NCBI RefSeq assembly: GCF_900167255.1
Contig: NZ_FUYB01000004.1
Coordinates: 124,001 to 188,000, forward strand
Length of the DNA stretch: 64,000 bases
Direction of reading: 5' to 3'
DNA from: Thiothrix eikelboomii
GTDB taxonomy: Bacteria > Pseudomonadota > Gammaproteobacteria > Thiotrichales > Thiotrichaceae
The notes below the pieces were generated by a model, which saw only the letters and a program-made list of their open reading frames with translations, ran no database searches and was not told where the DNA came from. Positions 35,877-43,094 of this stretch are shown one piece after another. A program made the translations under genes and the position numbers. Positions within the stretch are counted from its first letter, which is position 1, and every line of letters starts with the position of its first letter.

Positions 35877-36449
35877 CTAATTATCACTATTAATCATCAG
35901 CTTTAGAGCTTTTCGTAACCGCTCACGTTCAGCTAAGAGCGCATTAATCCGTTGTTGTTGTTCTGCTTCTTGCTGGGCTTGTTGTTGCCTAGCTTGCTCA
36001 AGTTGCCGAGTGGCTGCTTGCAAAGCTTGGATTTCAGTCGCAAGCTTTGTGCGTTGCTGGGTTAAGATTTTAATCTTATGTTGGCTTTGTTGAGTGTGCT
36101 GCGTATGTGTGCTTGAAGTTTGGGCTAAGGTGCTAGCCTCTTGTTGGAGGCGAGCCTGTTGGGCTTGTAGCTGTTTAATCGCCATTTGTTGCTTAGTTTG
36201 CTGACTCTGCCAATTTCGTAGTTCGGTGCGTCGAGCCTGCAAATACTGCTCATATTTGCCAGTTTCTAAAGCATCTAGCGTCTTGAGCAAATCGCCACTC
36301 ACGGGGTCAGTTGCGATGGGTTGAGTGGGGTTTGCTCCTAAGCTTGAGCTACAACCGGCTAAAAAAAGTATTGGCATACAGCTGCCTGCTCGTAGCATGA
36401 ATGCTAGAGCAAGCGCTTGGCCATTGGTGGGATGCTGCTTATGCTTCAC
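35877..36449 (-). CDS. Coiled-coil lipoprotein of the VWA cluster
   Basis: A 190-residue protein with a lipobox FLAGC (Cys33) and Ser at +2, which predicts outer-membrane sorting. From about residue 80 onward it is one long Gln/Leu/Ala-rich coiled coil (KQLQAQQARLQQEA, LEQARQQQAQQEAEQQQ). It begins with GTG at 36449, 11 bases inside the end of the upstream lipoprotein gene; CAGGAT is the likely ribosome site. The hydrophobic signal core is short, and internal Met18 or Met25 are possible starts. It is the last gene of a four-gene unit. No family name is known to me. Confidence 0.75.
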   Translation of the reverse strand: MKHKQHPTNGQALALAFMLRAGSCMPILFLAGCSSSLGANPTQPIATDPVSGDLLKTLDALETGKYEQYLQARRTELRNWQSQQTKQQMAIKQLQAQQARLQQEASTLAQTSSTHTQHTQQSQHKIKILTQQRTKLATEIQALQAATRQLEQARQQQAQQEAEQQQRINALLAERERLRKALKLMINSDN

Positions 36450-37146
36450 TTAAATCCTGACGCAGTTGGCTAAATTTGGCATTGTTTTCTTGCAAAGTTT
36501 TAAGGTTCTTTTGCAAGGCTTGGATTTCGGCCATTAATTCATCTTCTTTGACTTGCTGTTTTAAACGTTTGCTGTCAGCTAGGGTTTTTTGTTTGAATCT
36601 AAATTCTTCTTGGGCTTGTTTAAAAATAATTTGGTCATTAGCCACTTGTTCAGCAAGGCTAGCCGCTAAATTAGCTTTTTGGGCCGCTTGAGCCGCATCG
36701 ACCGCTTGTTGGTTACGTAAGCCGCTCAGCATCAATTCAAATTTAGAGAGTTCAGTGGTCTGCTGGGCGAATACCATCGTAAAACCTGCATTCATTTTTT
36801 TTGCATGCGCAATTTCACCATTTAATTGATCAGTTTGGGTGACATAGCTGCATTTGCGTTCAGCAATCGTTTCACCGAATAAGAAACCTGAGGCACCACC
36901 CGCCATACAGAGTAAGGGGGCGGGATTGTTGCTACCAATCGCTTTAGAGAAGGCCATACTGGCCATGCAGCCAAAGGAAACAGATTGCAATTTAATCTTG
37001 TCATTCGCGGGTAACTTCTGTTTGCACATCTGAATGGCATGAGCACGCTTTTCATCTATCGGTGTTGTCGTGGTACAGCCGATTAAACTGCCCCCGAACA
37101 CTAAAACCCAAACAAAACCACGATTCCACTTGCTCAATGTGCGCAT
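36439..37146 (-). CDS. Glycine-zipper/coiled-coil lipoprotein of the VWA cluster
   Basis: A 235-residue protein with a lipobox SLIGC (Cys24) and Thr at +2, suggesting the outer membrane. The segment about 75-100 (APLLCMAGGASGFLFGETIAE) is an amphipathic Gly/Ala-rich stretch like a glycine zipper, with four extra Cys residues nearby. The remaining 120 residues are predicted coiled coil (DELMAEIQALQKNLKTLQEN). It sits 53 bases after the 455-residue membrane protein gene and overlaps the next lipoprotein gene. The periplasmic coiled coils of the two lipoproteins may pair. Function unknown. Confidence 0.75.
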   Translation of the reverse strand: MRTLSKWNRGFVWVLVFGGSLIGCTTTTPIDEKRAHAIQMCKQKLPANDKIKLQSVSFGCMASMAFSKAIGSNNPAPLLCMAGGASGFLFGETIAERKCSYVTQTDQLNGEIAHAKKMNAGFTMVFAQQTTELSKFELMLSGLRNQQAVDAAQAAQKANLAASLAEQVANDQIIFKQAQEEFRFKQKTLADSKRLKQQVKEDELMAEIQALQKNLKTLQENNAKFSQLRQDLSEA

Positions 37147-37199
37147 CCAATAGTCCTCAGTTGTTTAGCCCTTGCAGATTATCCCTTTGCCCCAATGGC

Positions 37200-38567
37200 T
37201 TAGGGTAGAATCTGATAGTGCGTTAATAATTGCTGTTTAATTTGTTGGCTAGAAAGCCCTTGACATTGCTTCCAATCTTGTAAGACCCATTGCTGGATCT
37301 TATGGTTGTCACGCTCCCCGTTGCTCAGTTTGCCATTTTGCCAACCGGTGGGTGACGAACTACAGAGTTTGGCTACTTGCATGGTATAAGAGCCTGACAA
37401 ATGGTCGAGCCTGAGCTGTAACTGCTTGATTTGTTGTTCAAGTTCAGTCAGTTGTTGGCGATAAAATGTATCACCAGTTAAATTTAAGAGTTGAATGACT
37501 GCGGCTCGATCAGCCTGTTTTTTACGGAGTCGTAACACCTGTTCGACTAAAGTTTGCATCGCTTGCGCAGTTTTTGTGAATAGCGGTTTGATTTCCGTTC
37601 GGTTGGCTGCTGACGTGGTTGGAGTCGTTTTTGTTTTAGCAGTCACTTGAGTGGGCGTCGAGGGAGTGGCTTGCTTAATAGGTTTTTCCGGTGGCGAGGA
37701 TAGCCGAGTGGATGGCGGCTGAGCGGCAACACTGACTGCTTTTAAAGCAGGCTGCGGTTTGGGTTGGGTGATCGGCTCTAGCTTGGGTTTTGCTTTTGGC
37801 TCTGATTTTGAGTTTGATTCTAGTTTTAGCTCTGGCTCTGGCTCTGGCTTTGCTAGACGTACAGGCGTTTCAAAACTTGCTAGGGGTTGGGTTTGTAATA
37901 AGACCGACTGAATACTTTCGCGTTCGGTATCTAAAGTATCTAATTTTGTCCACTGCGGGGAGGCTAAGGATAATAAAAACGGGCTGTCAACAGTGGGTTT
38001 AGCTTGCATGGGTGCTTGAGCTAGAGGCTGAGGTTGAGGTAAAGCGACTGATGAGGGTAGCGGTGTTGGAAAAGGGTGTAGGGTGAGCTTACTTAGCGCT
38101 GGCTGTGGCAGGCTGAGGGTGATTTGTTTAGAAGCTTGCTGCCTAGGTAGTGGCTCATCAAGTTTCTTATAAAAGGCAATAGCCGAACCTACTAATAAGA
38201 TCACTACCCCCGTTAATACGCCGCCTAGATAAGTGGTTAAAGTGAGCCAAGAGGGTGCTTGCTGAGGTCGAGTAAGATCTTTCAGAGCATAAAACCATGT
38301 CTCTGCCGCTGCTAAGGCTTGGGGGGCAGGTATTGAATGCGCTTGCCCAAATTGTAAGGCTAGCTCTTTACGTTGTTGACTAGTTTGCGTTAAAAGCAGT
38401 TTATGGGGTAATCCATCAGCCACTGCAGCGACTAATTGGCGGCGTTCAGCTGGAAAATCCGGCATTAAATCAGCTAAATAAGCATTGCATAAGCGTTGTG
38501 ACCGACTAAAAGCGAGGCCATGCGTATGGACAATGCTCTTTAAAATATAACGGACGGTTTGATTCAT
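37200..38567 (-). CDS. Single-span protein with helical cytoplasmic domain and Pro-rich periplasmic arm
   Basis: A 455-residue protein. Residues 1-97 form an all-helical soluble domain (YILKSIVHTHGLAFSRSQRL, DLMPDFPAERRQLVAAVADG) like the small helical modules joined to kinases and VWA proteins in bacterial signalling. One transmembrane helix follows (108-132), then about 200 residues rich in Pro, Lys, Glu and Ser with PEPEPELKLE-type repeats, as in TonB, and a helical C-terminal domain (about 335-455) with a coiled coil and two Cys. The start overlaps the VWA gene stop by 4 bases. The layout suggests a cytoplasm-to-outer-membrane connector; this is inference. Confidence 0.75.
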   Translation of the reverse strand: MNQTVRYILKSIVHTHGLAFSRSQRLCNAYLADLMPDFPAERRQLVAAVADGLPHKLLLTQTSQQRKELALQFGQAHSIPAPQALAAAETWFYALKDLTRPQQAPSWLTLTTYLGGVLTGVVILLVGSAIAFYKKLDEPLPRQQASKQITLSLPQPALSKLTLHPFPTPLPSSVALPQPQPLAQAPMQAKPTVDSPFLLSLASPQWTKLDTLDTERESIQSVLLQTQPLASFETPVRLAKPEPEPELKLESNSKSEPKAKPKLEPITQPKPQPALKAVSVAAQPPSTRLSSPPEKPIKQATPSTPTQVTAKTKTTPTTSAANRTEIKPLFTKTAQAMQTLVEQVLRLRKKQADRAAVIQLLNLTGDTFYRQQLTELEQQIKQLQLRLDHLSGSYTMQVAKLCSSSPTGWQNGKLSNGERDNHKIQQWVLQDWKQCQGLSSQQIKQQLLTHYQILP

Positions 38568-39256
38568 GGTTGGGTTTCTGTTAGCAGTCGGCCGATAGCC
38601 TCTGCAGTAAATACCGATACAAGTTCACAGACTTCAAGGGTTGAGCCTGCAATCGCAAGCTGCCTAGCAGCTAGTTTGGTGGCTTTGGGTACGGATGGTT
38701 GTTTCTGCTGCCAAGCTTGTATCCAAGCCTGTAGGACGGCAGTATCGACTTGATCGCCAATCCCAATCGCTAGTCGTAAGCTGGTCTGGGCTAAAGGTTG
38801 AGCTGCGAGCTTGGCCAAAGCTGTGGCAACATCATCCGTTGGCATCCCATCTGAAAATAGAATCAAGATAGGTGGCAAAGGTGGGAGCGCAAGCTTAGAG
38901 GCTTGTTCTTCAACCTGAATGAGATAATCAGCTAATAAATCATAAGCAGCACCCAAAGCAGTAAGGCCGCTGGTGTCCACTAAGGGTGAGTAACGAAGTT
39001 GTTCTACTGGGCTAGGGGGAATATGCCAAGTAGCAGTATTGGCAAACCTGAGCACCGCCATCTGGAATTTAAGTTTTGGATAAACATCGGAAAACTCGAT
39101 TAGCTCAGCTAGAGCTTTGTTCAAGGCGGTATTGACGGTGGCGATTCGACTGCCGGCCATTGAGCCAGAGCAATCACAGAGGTAAATGAGATTAACGACA
39201 GGCGCGGTTTGCCGAATTGCAAGCGTTGAAGTGTTTTCTTGGAAAACGCTATCCAT
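38564..39256 (-). CDS. TerY-like cytoplasmic VWA protein
   Basis: A 230-residue protein made of a single VWA domain. The MIDAS is DCSGS (28-32), with a Thr/Ser site in LVDTSGLTALGAAYD and an Asp in LFSDGMPTDD. It has no signal peptide, so it acts in the cytoplasm. The form (IYLCDCSGSM, YSPLVDTSGLTALG) is that of TerY/YegL, known from tellurite-type stress clusters with PP2C phosphatase and kinase partners; neither partner is here. It is the first gene of the unit reading down to 35877. Confidence 0.88.
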   Translation of the reverse strand: MDSVFQENTSTLAIRQTAPVVNLIYLCDCSGSMAGSRIATVNTALNKALAELIEFSDVYPKLKFQMAVLRFANTATWHIPPSPVEQLRYSPLVDTSGLTALGAAYDLLADYLIQVEEQASKLALPPLPPILILFSDGMPTDDVATALAKLAAQPLAQTSLRLAIGIGDQVDTAVLQAWIQAWQQKQPSVPKATKLAARQLAIAGSTLEVCELVSVFTAEAIGRLLTETQP

Positions 39257-39576
39257 GTGTTTTCGATGTCCAAAAAATTGATTTGTACTTTATTTAATCT
39301 GAATTCGGGACAACAAAAGGTGTAACTTTTGTAATATATTTTCCCATCGACTCACCAGCAACCCATTTGAGCCTCTCATCAAACCTAAGTCGCTAAGATT
39401 AAAGCTTCCGTTCGATTTTAATACGCCCAAGTTCTCAGCAGCAGCAGAATAAAGAGCAAAATACCGGTTAATTCAGACTAACGCTCAATTCTCAATCTTC
39501 CATCCTTGTGGGCAAACGCTGGAGGCTAATGCGGGTGATCTGCTAGACTGCTGTTTTGCTTATATGGGTCTCAAGT
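39257..39576. other. Intergenic region, 320 bases
   Basis: No gene is seen. It holds the 5' regions of the divergent VWA cluster and the CYTH-HAD pair. A perfect 7-bp inverted repeat ACAAAAG / CTTTTGT (39313-39319 and 39326-39332) lies 57-76 bases before the VWA gene and could be an operator. The rest shows no clear promoter, repeat or RNA. Confidence 0.5.
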
Positions 39577-40080
39577 ATGGCTGTGGAAATTGAGCATAAG
39601 TTCCTGCTTATTTCAGACGAATGGCGCAATTTAGTGAGCCGCTCTGAAGTCGTTCGCCAAGGCTATCTCAGCAATAACCCGGCCGCTTCGGTGCGGATTC
39701 GCATCGCGAATGATCAAGCTAGTTTGAATATCAAAGGCATGACCATTGGCATCCATCGTCCTGAATATGAATATAGCATCCCTTGGCAAGATGCTGTTGA
39801 AATGCTGAATCAGCTTTGTGCACGCCCCTTGATTGAAAAAACTCGCCATTTCCTAGAATTTGCGGGTAAAACTTGGGAAATTGATGAGTTTGCAGGCGAA
39901 AATCTGGGTTTAATCGTGGCAGAGCTAGAATTAACGGCCATTAGTGAATATTTCCAAAAACCAACTTGGGTGGGAAAAGAGGTCTCAGGGATTGAGCGTT
40001 ATTACAATGTCAGCTTGCTGACTTATCCCTACAGCCAATGGACTGAAGCGGAGAAAACGGAGCACGCGGATGCAGCTTAA
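39577..40080 (+). CDS. CYTH-domain triphosphatase-like protein
   Basis: A 167-residue protein with the CYTH signature EIEHKFL at the N-terminus (ExExK), SVRIRIAN, SLNIKG, and the acidic WEIDEFAGENLGLIVAELEL. CYTH enzymes form an eight-strand tunnel that hydrolyses triphosphates with a divalent metal; bacterial ones are usually tripolyphosphatases, less often class IV adenylate cyclases. The frame opens at a TTG (39556), but the motif and length favour the ATG at 39577. The end overlaps the HAD gene by 11 bases. Confidence 0.88.
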   Translation: MAVEIEHKFLLISDEWRNLVSRSEVVRQGYLSNNPAASVRIRIANDQASLNIKGMTIGIHRPEYEYSIPWQDAVEMLNQLCARPLIEKTRHFLEFAGKTWEIDEFAGENLGLIVAELELTAISEYFQKPTWVGKEVSGIERYYNVSLLTYPYSQWTEAEKTEHADAA

Positions 40081-40741
40081 AGCCGTATTATTTGATCACG
40101 ACGGTACTTTGGTCGATTCTGAAGGGGTGCATTATCAACTGTGGCTAGAGATACTGAAACCTTATGGTGTGAGTATTTCGGCTGAGCAATACATGCAACT
40201 TTATTCAGGGATGCCTACCTTGGATAATGCAATAGATCTCGTGGAGCGCTTCCAATTAGCCGTTGCAGTCGAGACCTTAGTTGCTAAGAAACTCGCTATT
40301 GCACAGGACTATCTCCAGCAGACTGCTTTTCCGCTCATGCAGGGTGCTCGAGCTATTCTCGATTATTTTCAGCAGCAGCCGCTGATTCAACAAGCCATTG
40401 TGACCGGAGCGGGGGCGCAGATTGTCAATGCCACAGTACGCTCACATGGTTTAGCAGATTATTTTGCTACCATCGTTTCTTATGATGATGTTGAGCGCAG
40501 CAAACCCGCCCCTGATTGTTATGTATTAGCCACCCAACGTTTAAATCTAGACCCGTTGGCGTGTATTGCACTAGAGGATACTGAACATGGTGTAGCCGCT
40601 GCTGTAGCGGCTGGGATAGCTTGTATTGCGATTCCAAATGCACAATCACAACGTCATGATTTTTCTAAAGCGATTGCGGTGCTGCCCGATTTAAAAGCAG
40701 CCCAAGCTTGGATCAGTCAGCGGTATCAGCTTCCTCGTTAA
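40070..40741 (+). CDS. HAD-superfamily hydrolase (beta-PGM/Gph-like)
   Basis: A 223-residue phosphatase or phosphomutase. Motif I FDHDGTLVDSE holds the nucleophilic Asp pair with the usual cap domain after it. Motif II is IVTGA, motif III SKPAPDCYV and motif IV LEDTEHGVAAAVAAG. This is the subfamily of beta-phosphoglucomutase and phosphoglycolate phosphatase. Translation is coupled to the CYTH gene, so the two may act on related phosphates. The substrate cannot be told. Confidence 0.9.
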   Translation: MQLKAVLFDHDGTLVDSEGVHYQLWLEILKPYGVSISAEQYMQLYSGMPTLDNAIDLVERFQLAVAVETLVAKKLAIAQDYLQQTAFPLMQGARAILDYFQQQPLIQQAIVTGAGAQIVNATVRSHGLADYFATIVSYDDVERSKPAPDCYVLATQRLNLDPLACIALEDTEHGVAAAVAAGIACIAIPNAQSQRHDFSKAIAVLPDLKAAQAWISQRYQLPR

Positions 40742-40759
40742 GGGCGAGTTTAAAGCCGC

Positions 40760-41617
40760 TTACGTGGTCGAGATCAGCCAGTCGACTCGCCAGTGGCCTT
40801 GGTTGCCTAATTGCAAGGCTTGGCTTAAGCGCGGTAACAGTTTGATTAATGACTGATCCAATTGCCACGGTGGATTAATGATCGCTAAGCCCGAACCATG
40901 CATGCCTAGATCAGGATGTTGTGCCTCGATACTTAATTCAGCGATTAATACACTAGCAAAGCTGGTTTTTTCTTTTAAATCATGCAGCAAGCGCCGACTC
41001 TGATCGCGGGCTTTCGCCAAGAGTGGATACCAAATCAGATAAGTTCCGGTTGGCCAGCGCGTATAGGCTTTTTTTACGGCTTGCACGACTTGGGCGTATT
41101 CCTCATGACGCTCATAAGCGGGATCAATCAGAACTAAACCACGGCGGGGTGTGGGTGGTGTGAGCGCCGTTAAACCTTCAAGGCCATCCCGATGATGCAG
41201 ATGGACTCGAGGGTCTTTAGCCAAATGGGTGCGCAATACGTCAATTTCTTGCGGATGTAATTCCATTAAGAGTAATTGGTCTTGCGGGCGTAACAGTTGG
41301 CGGGCGATCTCTGGCGAGCCGGGATAAAATTGCTGCCCAGCTTGTGCGCTGTTGAGTCGGTTCAATACCTGAAAATAATCGGTCAATTCCGGCCATTGAC
41401 TAGGTTGATGCCACAAACGCTGAATCCCACTATTCGCTTCTTTAGTTTTGCGCGCCCACTCACCCGCTAAATCATAAATCCCGCCACCTGCATGAGTATC
41501 TATATAAATAAACGGTTTATCTTTCTGTTTAAAGCTGGCTAAGGCTAAGCTTAAACTGGCATGTTTGAAGACATCGGCATGATTGCCCGCATGAAAGGCA
41601 TGGCGGTAACTTAACAA
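40760..41617 (-). CDS. rlmJ: 23S rRNA (adenine2030-N6)-methyltransferase
   Basis: It methylates A2030 of 23S rRNA. The 285 residues start with MLSYRHAFHAGNHADVFKH, diagnostic of RlmJ (YhiR), and contain YIDTHAGGGIYDL (SAM site) and the catalytic LVLIDPAYER (DPAY). The length equals the E. coli enzyme (280). It is the last gene of a minus-strand group with the nuclease (21-base gap) and the esterase. Confidence 0.96.
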   Translation of the reverse strand: MLSYRHAFHAGNHADVFKHASLSLALASFKQKDKPFIYIDTHAGGGIYDLAGEWARKTKEANSGIQRLWHQPSQWPELTDYFQVLNRLNSAQAGQQFYPGSPEIARQLLRPQDQLLLMELHPQEIDVLRTHLAKDPRVHLHHRDGLEGLTALTPPTPRRGLVLIDPAYERHEEYAQVVQAVKKAYTRWPTGTYLIWYPLLAKARDQSRRLLHDLKEKTSFASVLIAELSIEAQHPDLGMHGSGLAIINPPWQLDQSLIKLLPRLSQALQLGNQGHWRVDWLISTT

Positions 41618-41638
41618 AATGCGTGCTCACTGATAGAT

Positions 41639-42205
41639 TTAAGGGTGCGCTTGTTGGCGGAATTTCCAAGGCGCGATGGGTCTGGCATCTTGCCACAAAC
41701 CCCGCTCAGCAGCACGTGCTTGTTGTTCGGCTTGGGTATAGGCCTTTTGGTCAAGGGTATTTTGCTCTTTTTCATAGGCGGTATAATGCCAGCCACAACC
41801 GGCTTTAATCTGCTCTAAGGCTAAATCTTTACCCTTCACGCTGACTTTAGCCACAATACGACCATAGCGGTCTTGCTTATAGGCTTCCACTTGAGCCGTT
41901 TGATTTTGGCTAAGCTGCATTAAAGTAGTTTTGCAGACCTGACCAAAGGCTTGTTTTTTTTCAGGCGCATCGACCCCCTGTAGGCGGATTTTATAGCGAG
42001 TTTGATTGCTGGCCAGCAGCGTGAGGGTATCACCATCGGCAATATTCACGACTTTTGCATCCGCTAATAAAGTATTCACTTCGGTAAGCTGGCTGTTTTT
42101 AGGTAACTTTTTATAAGAGCCAGTTTGTGATCCTAAATGATCGCCACAAGCAACCAGCAAACTGGCCATTAAGCAAATGCAGAGACCTTGAGTCAGGTCC
42201 GGCAT
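41639..42205 (-). CDS. Thermonuclease-family lipoprotein (SNase-like)
   Basis: A 188-residue protein with a lipoprotein signal (LMASLLVAC, Cys near 19) followed by a staphylococcal-nuclease OB fold: VVNIADGDTLTLL, RLQGVDAPE (first catalytic Arg region) and QDRYGRIVAKV (second Arg). Such enzymes cut DNA or RNA in the envelope or outside. A longer frame from an ATG at 42250 exists, but the ATG at 42205 overlaps the esterase stop by one base (TAATG), which fits coupling and gives a proper signal. Confidence 0.85.
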   Translation of the reverse strand: MPDLTQGLCICLMASLLVACGDHLGSQTGSYKKLPKNSQLTEVNTLLADAKVVNIADGDTLTLLASNQTRYKIRLQGVDAPEKKQAFGQVCKTTLMQLSQNQTAQVEAYKQDRYGRIVAKVSVKGKDLALEQIKAGCGWHYTAYEKEQNTLDQKAYTQAEQQARAAERGLWQDARPIAPWKFRQQAHP

Positions 42206-42846
42206 TAGGGCTTGACCGGCTTGAGAAGCACGTACTCTAAGCTCGGCCATAAGTGCTCAAGAATTTTGGCTTGTGCCTCAGCGGTTGGATGTAAGCCATC
42301 TGCTTGCATTAAGTTAAAATCCGTGGCAACACCTTCTAATAGGAATGGAATAAAACTTAATTGATGCTGCTCCGCCAAATCTTTATAAACTTGATCAAAC
42401 TTTTCAGTATAGCTAAGCCCATAATTCGGCGGTAAATGAATGCCAATCAAAATAACTTGAGCAGGGGCAGCGATGGCCTTTTCAATCATTTGCTTGAGAT
42501 TATCTTGAATGACAGTGATCGGTTTACCTTGCAAGCCATCATTAGCACCTAGCTCAAGCAGCACATAATGCGGCTTAATCGCGGCTAAGGCAGCAGGCAA
42601 ACGTTCCAAACCACCGCTCGTGGTTTCACCGCTAATACTGGCATTGACTACTTGAAATTCAGTACCGAGTTTAGCTTGCAATAAATTCACCCAGCCTTGC
42701 TCGACGGGAATTCCATAAGCAGCACTTAAGCTATCCCCCCACACGAGGATGGTTGTTTTAGTCGGTGGCATCAGGGCATAAGCAGCTTGAAAACTGAAAA
42801 GTAGCCAACTTAAACTCAAACTTGTTAAGCATTTCCAAAGCGACAT
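42205..42846 (-). CDS. tesA: SGNH/GDSL-family esterase (TesA-like)
   Basis: A 213-residue periplasmic hydrolase. After a signal peptide (ending QAAYALM), VWGDSLSAAYGIP is the GDSL block with the nucleophilic Ser; ISGETTSGGL gives Gly, VLLELGANDGLQG the Asn, and ADGLHPTAEAQ the Asp and His. This is the multifunctional thioesterase/lysophospholipase TesA pattern. The frame extends to 42933, but the signal peptide starts at the ATG at 42846. In many relatives a YbbA-type ABC gene diverges from tesA; here a DUF2339 gene does. Confidence 0.9.
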   Translation of the reverse strand: MSLWKCLTSLSLSWLLFSFQAAYALMPPTKTTILVWGDSLSAAYGIPVEQGWVNLLQAKLGTEFQVVNASISGETTSGGLERLPAALAAIKPHYVLLELGANDGLQGKPITVIQDNLKQMIEKAIAAPAQVILIGIHLPPNYGLSYTEKFDQVYKDLAEQHQLSFIPFLLEGVATDFNLMQADGLHPTAEAQAKILEHLWPSLEYVLLKPVKP

Positions 42847-43094
42847 CGTTGATCTATGGGTAGTTAAAGTTCTGGTTAGCCTACCTGAAGCCAGCGCTAA
42901 AGGCATTAAAGCCCTACTAAAATCCTGCTGCAAGTAATCAAACTTTAATCTTTGTAAATAACCAGCAACCTTAGGCAGAAAGCAGGTAGCATTCTACGCT
43001 ACCCAAGGGTTTACTGCTTGCCACTTATCCTTTAAGGGTTAGGGCGCGGCGGGGGCTTGCTTATACTGCTTGAAAATTGCTACAGGTCAAGATC

